DNA of 64,000 nt from Ramlibacter montanisoli (GTDB taxonomy: Bacteria; Pseudomonadota; Gammaproteobacteria; Burkholderiales; Burkholderiaceae_C), in NCBI RefSeq assembly GCF_013087525.1, contig NZ_JABFCS010000001.1:3906001-3970000 (forward strand), read 5' to 3'. The notes below the pieces were generated by a model. That model searched no databases, had not been told where the DNA came from, and saw only the letters and a program-made list of their open reading frames with translations. How positions within the stretch are numbered: the stretch's first letter is position 1; each line of letters opens with the position of its first letter. Both the position numbers and the translations under genes were made by a program. This document shows, in pieces, positions 44,703-56,935 of this stretch.

Positions 44703-45263
44703 CTATTTCCAGCGCAGCGGCTCCACGTCCACGTGCCGCACCTGGTCGCCGAGCATCAGCGCCCCCTCCTGCACCGTCGCCTGCAGCTGCATGGAACGCT
44801 GCGCCAGCGCCGCCAGCTGCTGCGAGGCTTCCGCCGGCACGCGCCAGACCTGCAGGTTGGACAGGCGCGTGAGCTTGGTCTCCACGCCGCGCCACCAGAC
44901 CTCGGCCGCATGGTGGAAGCAGTACACCGCCACCTGGTCGGCCTGCCGGCAGGCCTTGGCCATGGCCACTTCGTCGGGCTGGCCCACCTCGATCCAGCGG
45001 CGGGTGAGGCCGGTGAAGTCGCGCAGCCAGACGTCCGGCTCGTCCGGGTCGCTCAGGCCCTTGCCGAAGGCCAGGGTGCCGTCGCCGCCGCAGACGGTCT
45101 GCAGTTCGTGCGCGTGGAAGGCCAGCGCCGCCAGCCGCACCATCATGCGTTCGTCGGTCTCGCTGGGATGGCGCGCCAGGGTGAGCGCGTGGTCGGCGTA
45201 GTAGGCGTGGTCGATGTCGGCCACGGCGAGCTGCGCCTTGAAGACGGTGGATTTGAGGGCCAA
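44703..45263 (-). CDS. yaeQ: YaeQ family protein
   Basis: A 186-residue protein of the PD-(D/E)XK-like YaeQ family, intact. ALKSTVFKAQLAVADIDHAYY aligns with the E. coli N-terminus, so TTG at 45263 (reading as MALKST) is the start. LTLARHPSETDERMMVRLAALAFHA, RRWIEVGQPDE and LQATVQEG are diagnostic. The purB stop is 9 bases upstream, so it probably follows purB in one transcript. Role unclear (related to transcription elongation in some reports). Confidence 0.9.
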   Translation of the reverse strand: MALKSTVFKAQLAVADIDHAYYADHALTLARHPSETDERMMVRLAALAFHAHELQTVCGGDGTLAFGKGLSDPDEPDVWLRDFTGLTRRWIEVGQPDEVAMAKACRQADQVAVYCFHHAAEVWWRGVETKLTRLSNLQVWRVPAEASQQLAALAQRSMQLQATVQEGALMLGDQVRHVDVEPLRWK

Positions 45264-45271
45264 GGGGAGAC

Positions 45272-48583
<3,312 letters not shown>

Positions 48584-48587
<4 letters not shown>

Positions 48588-49111
48588 GGTCGCCGCCGGA
48601 AAGAAAGCGTCACGTCGCCCAGGTGCACGCCGAACTTGGACATGGCGGTGCGATTGAGCAGCACCTCGCTGTCCACCGGGTGCATCCAGTCGTCCATCTG
48701 CACGTGCCAGGTGCGGCCCTGCACCGGCAGGGCAAGCGTGTAGTTCCAGCGCAGCGTGTTGCCGCTGGCCTGGCCGCTCGCCTCGCCGACCACGTCGTCG
48801 GCCCGCCCCACGTAGCGGCCGTCGGCCAGCTTGCGCACGCGCCAGATGCGTCGCTGCTTCGTGCCGTCGGAATAGGTGAAGTCCTCGTCCAGCACGCCCT
48901 CGTCGCCGTTCCAGCGGCAGTCCAACGCCACCGTGAAGCGCTTGACGACCTTGCCGCTGCGATCGGTGAACAGGCCCCAGCCGTCGACGCGGCCGTTGAA
49001 ATAGGCGCGCATGTCCAGCACCGGCTGCTCGCGCGCGTACTCGCTCACTTCCGGTGCCGCGCATCCGGCCAGCAGCGCGGCGGCGGCGAGCATCGCCGTC
49101 CTTCGTTTCAT
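48584..49111 (-). CDS. DUF3833 lipoprotein
   Basis: A 175-residue outer- or inner-membrane lipoprotein, intact. Lipobox LLAGCAAP with Cys at about 17. The DUF3833 body reads MRAYFNGRVDGWGLFTDRSGKVVKRFTV, DEDFTYSDGTKQRRIWRV and MDDWMHPVDSEVLLNRTAMSKFGV. ATG overlaps the MFS stop as ATGA. Part of the conserved CFA/DUF1365 neighbourhood; a lipid-binding role is a guess. Confidence 0.85.
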
Positions 49112-50365
49112 CGTGTTCCTCCATTGCGGATGAGGGTGCGCCACAGCAGGCCGGCGGCGGCCACAGCAGGCAGGGCAGCAGGCAGTAGGCGGCCACCAGC
49201 GCCTGCAGCGCCTGCGGGTCGCGGCTGCCCGGCACGTAGCCGGCCAGTCCCAGCAGCGGCAAGGCCAGGCCCGCGGCCAGCGCCAGGTTGAATTTCGCGG
49301 CGAAGTTCCACCAGCCGAAGTACGCGCCTTCGGCCCGCCCGCGGTGGCCCGCCGTCCCGATCTGCCCCGCGAGCAGCGCGCCCGGCAGCGCCAGGTCGGT
49401 GCCGAGCGCCGCGCCGGACAGGAGGCAGACCAGCAGGAAGGCATTCGCATCGCCCGGTCCCAGCAGCGCGGCGCCCGCGAAGGCGGCGACGGCCACCAGC
49501 ATGCCGGCCAGCCAGGTGCGCGCGAGTCCCAGCCGCGGCACCAGCGCCAGCCAGGCCGGAATGGCGAGCGCGGCGCTGAGGAAGTAGCTCGCCAGGAAGG
49601 CGGGCTCGAGCGCGGCCGGCGCCTGCAGGCGGTCCTGCACGAAGAACAGCACCAGCGTGGCGGGCACGGCGCTGGCGATGCCATTGAGCATGAACACGGC
49701 GAGCAGCCGGCGGAAGGCCGCGCCGCGCAGCGGCAGGCGCCAGTCGGATGCGCCCTGGCCGCTGCGCGCCTGCGGGTGCGGCGCGCGGGCCCAGGCCAGG
49801 CAGCCGAGCACCAGCGCCAGCGCCAGTGCTGCGGCGGTCGCGCCCAGCCCCGCGACCAGGGGCAGCACGGATGCCAGCAGCACGCCCGCCAGGCCCCAGG
49901 CTTCGCGCCAGGCCACGACGCGGCTGCGCTGCGCCTCGTCCCCTCCCAACATGGCCCCCAGGACTGGTGCGCGATGCTCAGCGCGCTGAAGGCCAGCGAG
50001 GTGATCGCCAGCGCCGCGGCCGCCCACGCGAGCAGCGCGAAGGTGCCGCGCAAGGGCGGATGGAACAGCAGCACGAAACCGGCGGCCAGCAGCGCCGCGG
50101 CCACGGCGCCGAAGCGCAGCACCGCGCGCGGCGAGCGTGCGAACAGGCGGTCGGACAGGCGCCCGATCCAGGGATCGAGCACGGCGTCGAGCAGGCGCGC
50201 CGCCAGCAGCACCGTGCCCAGTGCGGCCAGCGGCACGCCGAAGGCGCGTGCATAGTGGTTCGGCAGCAGCACGTACAGCGGCAGCGCCACGAAGGCGAGC
50301 GGCAGGCCCAGCAGGCCGTAGCGCCAGCCCTCCGCGGCGCCGAAACGCAAGGTGACGGCGTTCAT
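49108..50365 (-). CDS. MFS transporter, GPH/MFS_2-like (two frameshifts)
   Basis: About 419 residues, twelve TM helices. MNAVTLRFGAAEGWRYGLLGLPLAFVALPLYVLLPNHYA and the cytoplasmic loop DAVLDPWIGRLSDRL resemble the MelB-type GPH family. Frameshifts: one C missing at 49955-49959 (QSWGAMLGGDEAQRSR) and another near 49151-49162 that moves the last residues (LLWRTLIRNGGTR) into frame. Both ends overlap neighbours as ATGA. In this operon it may flip or move a lipid or its precursor. Substrate unknown. Confidence 0.82.
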
Positions 50366-50901
50366 GGCGGCGTGTCGGCCAGCAACGCCTCGCGCAGGGC
50401 CGGGGCCGAAGTCGCCGGGTCCAGCCAGATGCCGAAGAAGCGCGCGGAAAAGCCAGGTTCGGCGATCTCGCCGGCCGGCCTGCCGTTGACCAGGAACAGC
50501 GCGCCGCGCCCCGGCCGGTGCAGCCCGAGGATGCGGTCGCCGGCCTGCACGTCCGGCAGCAGGCGGCGCAGTTCGTCCTGCCAGCGCGCGGCGTCGCCCG
50601 GCGCGAGCGGCCCGGCGCGCCGCATCTCCTCGATCGAACGCTCGGCGATCTGGCGGGCCGAGAAGGCCCGCGCATAGGTGAGTTCCAGCGCCAGCACGTG
50701 CTGCGCGAAGCGGCCATGGCGGAACCCGGGCTCCACCCACAGGCGCGCGTCGTAGGCGCTGAAGCCGAACCACGTGAGCCGCCCCGAGCCTGCCGGCTGC
50801 AGCGCCGGCGCCCACTCGCGCAGCTGCGGCGACCCGGCCGCGGGCGGCGCGGCCAGCGAGAGCGCGAGCACGGCGGCGCTCAGGCGCGCTGCAGCGTGTA
50901 C
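50362..50901 (-). CDS. chalcone-isomerase-like periplasmic protein
   Basis: A 179-residue protein. GTG at 50901 gives a signal peptide (LSAAVLALSLAAPPAAG); a shorter GTG start at 50871 is also possible. Body: LTWFGFSAYDARLWVEPGF, LELTYARAFSARQIAERSIEEM, GDRILGLHRPGRGALFLVNG, FSARFFGIWLDP, matching the bacterial chalcone isomerase-like fold. It overlaps the cfa end by 22 bases. These folds bind fatty acids in some relatives. Confidence 0.8.
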   Translation of the reverse strand, partial: VHAAARLSAAVLALSLAAPPAAGSPQLREWAPALQPAGSGRLTWFGFSAYDARLWVEPGFRHGRFAQHVLALELTYARAFSARQIAERSIEEMRRAGPLAPGDAARWQDELRRLLPDVQAGDRILGLHRPGRGALFLVNGRPAGEIAEPGFSARFFGIWLDPATSAPALREALLADTPP

Positions 50902-52096
50902 TGCACCACGTCGGTGTTGCGTTCGCCGAAGGCCGCCTCGCAGTAAGCCAGGTAGAACTCCCATGTGGCATGAACCTCTCGTCGAAGCCGAGCGCCAGCA
51001 CCTCGCTGCGCCGGGCCAGGAAGCGCTCGCGCCAGCGGCGCAGCGTCTCCGCGTAGTCGCGCCCGAAGGCGAAGGCGTCCACCACCTGCAGGCCCGCCGC
51101 GTTCGCCGCCCGCTCGAATTCGCGCGGGCAGGGCAGGCAGCCGCCGGGAAAGACGTACTGCTGGATGAAATCGGTGGAGCGCACGTAGCGCTCCCACAGG
51201 CCGTCGGCGATCACGATGCTCTGGATGCAGGCGCGGCCGCCGGGCTTGAGCAGGCGCCGCACCGTCGCGAAGTACTGCGGCCAGTATTCGCGGCCGACCG
51301 CCTCGACCATCTCGATGGAGCAGATCGCATCGAAGGGCGCGTCGGCGACGTCGCGATAGTCCTGCAGCCGCAGGTCGCCGCGCGCCGCCAGCCCGGCGGC
51401 CTCCAGGCGCTGGCGCGCGAAGGCCAGCTGTTCGCTCGACAGGGTCACGCCCGTCACCTGGGCGCCGAATTCACCGGCGCCCATTTCGGCGAGCGCGCCC
51501 CAGCCGCAGCCGATCTCCAGCACGCGCGAGCCCGGCGCGACGCCGGCCATGCGCAGCGCGCGCCGAACCTTGGCGTCCTGCGCCTGCTCCATGGCTTGCC
51601 CGGGCGCTCCGTCGAACAGCGCCGACGAATAGTTCATCGTGCGATCCAGCCAGAGTGCGTAGAACGCGTTGCCCAGGTCGTAGTGGGCGTGGATGTTGCG
51701 GCGGCTGCCGGCGCGCGTGTTCCGGTTCAACAGGTGCTGCAGCCGGTGCGCGAGCCGGCCCCACCAGCTGCCGTACACCGCGTCCTGCAGTTCCTCGCGG
51801 TTGCGCAGCAGCAGCACCAGCAGCGCGGCGAGGTCGGGTGAATGCCACTCGCCGGCGATGTAGCCCTCGGCGAAGCCGACGTCGCCGCTGCGCAGCGCCC
51901 GCGTGAAGGGCCGCCAGCTGCTGAAGTGGATGGCCGCGTGCGGCTCGCCCTGGCCGCAGCGCTGCACCGCGCCATCGGGCAGGTGGACGTTGAGGCTGCC
52001 GTGGCGCAAGCGCGCCAGCAGGCGCAGCGCGGCGCGCGCCGCTGCGGGTGCGTCCTGGTTCCACGGAAGGCCAGCGGCCGTGGTCGTCGTGTTCAT
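50880..52096 (-). CDS. cfa: cyclopropane-fatty-acyl-phospholipid synthase family (frameshifted)
   Basis: SAM-dependent enzyme acting on membrane-lipid double bonds; about 405 residues. N-terminal lipid-binding domain, then RRNIHAHYDLGNAFYALWLDRTMNYSSALF, SAM motif VLEIGCGWGALAEMGA, SIEMVEAVGREYWPQYF, and QYVFPGGCLPC. The frame breaks near 50966-50972 (one base missing), and the C-terminal TWEFYLAYCEAAFGERNTDVVQYTL follows. Homologues in light- or singlet-oxygen-induced operons make cyclopropane or methylated (furan-precursor) acyl chains; which product is made here is unknown. Confidence 0.88.
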
Positions 52097-52104
52097 GCGG
52101 GGAT

Positions 52105-52854
52105 TCAGCGGGTGAGGAAAGCGGAGGGAGCGGCCGGCTTGTGGAACAGCCGCAGGCGCGCGGCCCACAGCCGCAAGGCCTGCCAGTGGATGCGCGCGAT
52201 GACGCCGAAGGTGAGCAGGGGATGGCGGCGCAGCGCAGCGCGCAGTGCGGGTGCGGTGGCCGGCTGCAGCCGGCCGCTGACGCTGGTCTGCAGCACCGGG
52301 CCCTGCGCGTCGCAGTAGTCGATGCGCGCCACCGTGCGATGGCGCTCGCGGCACAGCAGGAAGCGGAAGCGGTATTCGCCGGCCACCGGGCAGAAGGGCG
52401 ACACGTGGAACACCTTGCGCGCCACCTGTTCGACGCCCCAGGCCGGCGCGTCGAGCAGGTAGCAATGGCGCTCGCCGAAGGTGTTGTTCACTTCGACCAG
52501 CACCGCGCGCAGCGTGCCGTCGGCGCGATGGCAGTACCAGAAGCTCACCGGCTTGAAGGCGTAGCCCAGCACGCGCGGATAGCAATGCAGCCAGGTTTCG
52601 CCGGTGGCGTCGGTGATGCCTTCGCGCTGCAGTGTCTCGTCGAGCCATGCCAGCGCGTCGTCGCGTCCGTCGCCATGGTCCCGGTCCCGGAAGCTGACCG
52701 CCGCGCGCCGGTTGCGCGCCAGTGCGCCGCTGCCTTCGCTGCGCATCGCGCGCATCGGCAGCAGCAGGAAGAAGGTGGGATAGGCGAAGGCGCGCGGCGC
52801 CGGCCGCAACCGGGCGTGGCGCACCTGGCCGATGCCCAGCTGCGGGCCTTTCAC
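52105..52854 (-). CDS. DUF1365 family protein
   Basis: A 249-residue cytoplasmic or peripheral protein, intact. RHARLRPAPRAFAYPTFFLLLP, CYPRVLGYAFKPVSFWYCHR, VEVNNTFGERHCYLL and KVFHVSPFCPVAGEYRFRF are the family hallmarks. GTG at 52854 overlaps the FAD gene stop (GTGA). DUF1365 is nearly always beside an FAD oxidoreductase and a CFA-like methyltransferase, as here. Biochemical role unknown. Confidence 0.9.
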   Translation of the reverse strand: MKGPQLGIGQVRHARLRPAPRAFAYPTFFLLLPMRAMRSEGSGALARNRRAAVSFRDRDHGDGRDDALAWLDETLQREGITDATGETWLHCYPRVLGYAFKPVSFWYCHRADGTLRAVLVEVNNTFGERHCYLLDAPAWGVEQVARKVFHVSPFCPVAGEYRFRFLLCRERHRTVARIDYCDAQGPVLQTSVSGRLQPATAPALRAALRRHPLLTFGVIARIHWQALRLWAARLRLFHKPAAPSAFLTR

Positions 52855-54168
52855 GCGGCCACCCCGATCGTCTCGCGGTGGTGGTCCATCCCGGCCTGCA
52901 GCAGCAGGCCGGCAGCCGCGGCCAGGCCCGACTTCAGGCCGTCCTCGTGGAAGCCATAGCCGGTCCAGGCGCCGGCGAACCAGGTGCGCCGGCGCCCCTG
53001 GACCGTCCCCAGCTGCGCCTGCGCCTCCACGGCGGCGTCGTCGAAGACCGGATGCGCGTAGCTGTATTCACCCATCACGCGGGTACGGGCGATGGGCCGC
53101 GCCGGATTCAGCGAGACGATCACCGGCTGCGTCCAGGGCAGGGGCTGCAGCCGGTTCAACAGGTAGTGCAGGCAGACCTGCGCGCCCTCGCCGCTGCCGG
53201 CGGCACGCTCGTAGTTCCAGGCGGCCCAGGCGCGCGGATGCGCGGGCAGCACGGAGCGGTCGGTGTGCAGCACCGCCACGTTGGGCTGGTAGCGGATCGC
53301 GCCGAGCAGCCGGCGTTCCTCCTCGCTGGGGTCCGCGAGCATGCCCAGCGCCTGGTCCGAATGGGCCGCGATCACCACGTGGTCGAAGCGCTCCCAGCCG
53401 GCCGGCGAGTGCACGTGCACGCAGTCGGCCTCGCGCCGCACCGACAGCACCGGCGCGTGGAGCCGCGCGTCGGGCAGCGTGGCGACGATCTTCTCCACGT
53501 AGTGGCGGGCGCCGCCGTTCACCGTGTGCCACTGCGGCCGGCCGGTCACCTGCAGCAGCCCGTGGTTGTGGCAGAAGCGGATCAGCGTGCCGACCGGGAA
53601 GCGCAGCATCTGTTCCGTCGGGCAGCTCAGATGCAGCCGATCATCGGCAGCAGGTACCAGTCGCGGAATTCGGGGAGAACCCGTGGATGCGCAGGAAACG
53701 CGCCAGCGGCTGCCCGAGCTCGCCATCCGCGTCGGCTTCGGCGATGCGGGTGGCCAGGCGGTTGAACCGCAGCAGTTCGGCGAGCATGCGCCAGAAGCGC
53801 GGCCGCAGCAGGTTGCCGCGCTGGCAGAACACGCTGGACAGGTTGCTGCCGCTCCACTCCAGCGGCTGCGTGCCGAAGGCGCCCGGAACCTGCACCGAGA
53901 ACGACATGTCCGAGGGCGAGGTCCGCACCTGCAGCTGGCCGAACAGTTCGATCAGCGCCGGATAAGTGCGCTCGTTGAAGACGAGGAAGCCGGTGTCGAC
54001 GCCGTGCGTGACCATGCGGCCGTCCGCCGTGGGCAGCGTGAGGTCGACGGTATGGGTGTGGCCGCCGAAATAGTCACCCGCTTCGAACAGGGTGACGTCG
54101 GCGCTGGGGCGCAGGCGGTGCGCGGCGGCCAGGCCGGAGATGCCCGAGCCGATGACGGCGACCTTCAT
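52851..54168 (-). CDS. NAD(P)/FAD-dependent oxidoreductase, amine-oxidase-like (two frameshifts)
   Basis: About 439 residues. Dinucleotide loop VAVIGSGISGLAAAHRL, then FEAGDYFGGHTHTVD, GVDTGFLVFNERTYP, and the C-terminal FAD motif RTWFAGAWTGYGFHEDGLKSG. Two single-base losses near 53672-53675 and 53628 leave HGFSPEFRDWYLLPMIGCIWSCP split over three frames. First gene of the operon. Homologues next to CFA/DUF1365 are thought to desaturate or oxidise acyl chains; that is inference here. Confidence 0.87.
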
Positions 54169-54182
54169 GGCCGCCGTCCCCG

Positions 54183-54292
54183 GAAATAAAAATGCTGCGA
54201 AGCGCCCCGAAACGAAGGAGGGAGGGAGGGAGGAGGAGAAGAGTCGCTTCGGGATTGCGTCCCGGGCCCGTGGGCCCGGACGGCTTCGCAGC
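54183..54292 (-). other. structured leader with U-rich tail before the lipid operon
   Basis: GCTGCGAAGC (54194-54203) pairs with GCTTCGCAGC (54283-54292), enclosing an inner CGGGCCC-GT-GGGCCCG hairpin (54260-54279 region) and a polypurine/polypyrimidine tract (54226-54243). On the minus strand the outer stem is followed by ATTTTTATTT, 15 bases before the FAD gene ATG. This could be an attenuator or a gpx terminator placed unusually close to the next gene. Confidence 0.5.
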
Positions 54293-54446
54293 AGCAAAAT
54301 CTGTGGGGGTCGCTCCTCCAGCCTGTCGAGAAGATGGACTCCTCCCGCGAGCGCGTGGTTCCCGCCCCCGTGCGGCAGAGGCGGTAAATTTTTGTGAACA
54401 CCTTCCCGCAGCGCCCGCGGCGCCGTTCGACTGGATGCATGGGACC

Positions 54447-55010
54447 TCAGCGCAGCGCGAGCTGCCGTTCCAGCGCCTTCACGAGGTCCGGGTCATCCGG
54501 CTTCGTGAGGCTGCTGTAGTGCGCCACGACCTTGCCGTCGCGGCCGACCAGGTACTTGTGGAAGTTCCACAGGGGCTGGCGGCCCGTCTGCCGCGCCAGC
54601 TCCCGGAACAGCGGATTGGCGTCGGAACCGCGCACCGCGCTCTTGCCGAACATCGGAAACTTCACGCCGAAGGTGTTCTCGCAGAAGTCGGCGATCTCCT
54701 TGTTGCTCCCCTTTTCCTGCGCGAAATCGTTCGACGGGAAGCCCAGCACCACCAGGCCGCGCTCGCGGTACCGGGAGTGCAGCTTCTCCAGGCCTTCGTA
54801 CTGGGGCGTGAAGCCGCAGTAGCTGGCGGTGTTGACCACCAGCAGCACCTGCCCGCTGTACTGGCACAGAGACTGCGGCTTTTCGTCCTGCAGGCGCGGG
54901 AACGTATGCTGCAGCAGCGCCGGGCAGGCGGCCGCGGACGGTGCCGTCACCTGGGCGGATGCTGGCAGGCCGAAGGCGGCGACCAGGACAAAAACTGTCA
55001 GGTTCTTCAT
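54447..55010 (-). CDS. periplasmic glutathione peroxidase (Cys type)
   Basis: A 187-residue thioredoxin-fold peroxidase, intact. Signal peptide (LTVFVLVAAFGLPASA). The active Cys is in NTASYCGFTPQYEGLE, the Gln in GFPSNDFAQEKGSNKE (here Asn/Gln pair), and Trp/Asn in LWNFHKYLVG. Reduces peroxides, probably with thioredoxin-like donors in the periplasm. Divergent from the MerR-B12 regulator across 102 bases that hold a 15-bp dyad. A glutathione peroxidase is part of the singlet-oxygen regulon of Rhodobacter. Confidence 0.9.
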   Translation of the reverse strand: MKNLTVFVLVAAFGLPASAQVTAPSAAACPALLQHTFPRLQDEKPQSLCQYSGQVLLVVNTASYCGFTPQYEGLEKLHSRYRERGLVVLGFPSNDFAQEKGSNKEIADFCENTFGVKFPMFGKSAVRGSDANPLFRELARQTGRQPLWNFHKYLVGRDGKVVAHYSSLTKPDDPDLVKALERQLALR

Positions 55011-55041
55011 TTGAGGCCTCATAATGGCTGGGAGCAGATGA

Positions 55042-55056
55042 TTTGTCTAGGACAAA
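55042..55056. promoter_or_regulatory. TTTGTC-N3-GACAAA dyad, candidate MerR-B12 operator
   Basis: A perfect inverted repeat with 6-bp arms and a 3-base centre sits 32 bases from the peroxidase ATG and 57 from the regulator ATG. MerR-family proteins bind such dyads, often over the promoter spacer. No second copy was found upstream of the FAD operon. Confidence 0.5.
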
Positions 55057-55112
55057 AAGAATGACCCTGTGTTTCGGTAGGAGTCCAGGAAAGGCGACCC
55101 GGCGGTCCGCGC

Positions 55113-56047
55113 ATGGGGGCGCCAGTGAGCGACGCCCGGGAGGCAGCCCCCGCTGCGGCCATTGCCGCCGTGGAACGGGACACCGGTTTGTCCAAGGACA
55201 CCTTGCGGATCTGGGAGCGCCGCTACGGCTTTCCCCAGCCGCTGCGCGACGCGCTGGGCGAGCGCACCTATCCCGCGGAACAGGTGGAGAAAGCTTGCGC
55301 CTGCTCAAGCGGCTGATGGACAGCGGCCACCGGCCCGGCAAGCTGGTCGGCCTGGAACTGGCGGCACTGCAGGCGCTGGGCCAGGGCCTGGCGCAGGCTG
55401 CCGCGCCCCGGCCGGGCGTGGCCGCGCAGTACTGGAAGCTGCTGGAGGCCCACGACGTCGGCGGCGTGCGGCGCCAGCTCAACCAGGCGCTGGTGGCCCT
55501 GGGACTGGAGCGATTCGTGATCGAACACGTGGCCCCGATGAACGAGGCGGTCGGCGAAGGCTGGCTGCGCGGCGAGCTGACCGTGGCGCAGGAGCACGTC
55601 TACACCGAGGCGCTGCAGGTCGTCCTGCGCCAGGCCATCGCCAGCCTGCCGGGCGGCGAGTCGCCGCGCGTGCTGCTGGCCACCCTGCCGCAGGAAGGCC
55701 ACGGGCTGGGCCTGCTGATGGCGGAGGCGCTGCTGAGCCTGCATGGCTGCCATTGCATCTCCCTGGGCGTCAAGGTGCCGCTGCAGGACCTGGCCACGGC
55801 GGCAATGCTGACCGAGGCGGACATTGTGGCCCTGAGCTTCAGCGCCGTCTTCCCGACCACGCAGGCCGCGGCCGCCTTGCACGAACTGCGCGGCCTGCTG
55901 CCGGAAGGCGCCGCAATCTGGGCCGGCGGCAGCAACACCGCCCTGCAAAGGCGCATGCTCCCTGGCGTGGAGTCCGTGCGCGACATCGCCCTGGTCGGCC
56001 CACTGGTGCAGCGCTGGCGGCAAGCAACGATCGGCTCCCCGCCTTAA
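55113..56047 (+). CDS. MerR-family regulator with B12-binding domain, CarH/LitR-like (frameshifted)
   Basis: About 310 residues. N-terminal MerR helix-turn-helix: [45 protein letters not shown]. The B12 part (about 170-305) has the photoreceptor motif W-x9-EH ([15 protein letters not shown]) and the lower His ligand motif ExHxxG (EGHGLGLL), then [15 protein letters not shown] and [10 protein letters not shown]. These are the residues that hold adenosylcobalamin in CarH. Two extra bases near 55290-55296 break the frame in the linker. Divergent from gpx; probably represses light-inducible genes in the dark. Confidence 0.88.
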
Positions 56048-56074
56048 AATGGCCGGTTACACGAAAGACGCGTC

Positions 56075-56935
56075 ATGTTGTATCCGGAACTGTTCAAGCA
56101 ACTCGAGTCGGTCCGTTGGGACATGGACAAGGACATCCCCTGGGACAAGTTCGACCCGTCCCTGCTCACCGAGGAGCAGGCGCAGACGATCAAGATGAAC
56201 GCCATCACGGAGTGGTCGGCGCTGCCCGCGACGGAAATGTTCCTGCGCGACAACCGCGACGACAGCGACTTCTCCGCCTTCATGTCGATCTGGTTCTTCG
56301 AGGAGCAGAAGCACTCGCTGGTGCTGATCGAATACCTCAAGCGCTTCCGTCCCGACCTGGTGCCCACCGAGCAGGAACTGCACGACGTGCGCTTCGAATT
56401 CGAGCCGGCCCCGCCGCTGGAAACCCTGATGCTGCACTTCTGCGGCGAGATCCGCCTGAACCACTGGTACCGGCGCGCCTCCGAGTGGCACACCGAGCCG
56501 GTGATCAAGCACATCTACCAGACCTTGAGCCAGGACGAGGCGCGCCACGGCGGCGCCTACCTGCGCTACATGAAGCGCGCGATCAACAACTTCGGCAACG
56601 AAGCCAAGGCGGCCTTCGCCAAGGTGGGCGTGCTGATGGCCAGCGCGCGCCGCACCGCGCAGGCTCTCCACCCGACCAACCTGCACGTGAACAAGGCCCT
56701 GTTCCCGCGCGACACCATCCAGTCCCGCCTGCCCAACCCGGAGTGGCTGGAGCACTGGCTGGACACGCAGATCAAGTTCGACGCGGTGTGGGAGACCAAG
56801 GTGGTGGAGCGCATCCTGCACAACCTGAGCCTGCTGATGGACCGCAGCTTCAAGAGCGTGCAGGAGCTCAATCGCTACCGCAAGGAACTGCAGGCCAGCC
56901 TGGCCAGCGCGGTCCCGACGCCCAAGCCGGCGTGA
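56075..56935 (+). CDS. ferritin-like diiron protein, acyl-ACP-desaturase-like
   Basis: A 286-residue helical protein, intact. Two ExxH pairs (WFFEEQKHS and SQDEARHGG) and single Glu residues (AITEWSALPATE; CGEIRLNHW) match the diiron ligand pattern of FA_desaturase_2/ferritin-like enzymes, where EENRH and DEKRH are typical. It could desaturate or oxidise an acyl chain. It starts 27 bases after the B12 regulator and overlaps the next gene by four bases (GTGA), so it may be co-regulated with the lipid operon. Confidence 0.8.
   Translation: MLYPELFKQLESVRWDMDKDIPWDKFDPSLLTEEQAQTIKMNAITEWSALPATEMFLRDNRDDSDFSAFMSIWFFEEQKHSLVLIEYLKRFRPDLVPTEQELHDVRFEFEPAPPLETLMLHFCGEIRLNHWYRRASEWHTEPVIKHIYQTLSQDEARHGGAYLRYMKRAINNFGNEAKAAFAKVGVLMASARRTAQALHPTNLHVNKALFPRDTIQSRLPNPEWLEHWLDTQIKFDAVWETKVVERILHNLSLLMDRSFKSVQELNRYRKELQASLASAVPTPKPA

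Noticed and set aside
54226-54243. G-quadruplex in the GGAGGGAGGGAGGG tract
   Set aside because: Only three GGG runs are present with flanking GG, and it lies on the non-coding strand of the operon. It is noted as part of the structured leader only.
55021-55049. Sigma-70 promoter TAGACA-N17-CATTAT for gpx overlapping the dyad
   Set aside because: The implied start site is only a few bases from the ATG and would remove the ribosome binding site. It is not convincing without mapping.
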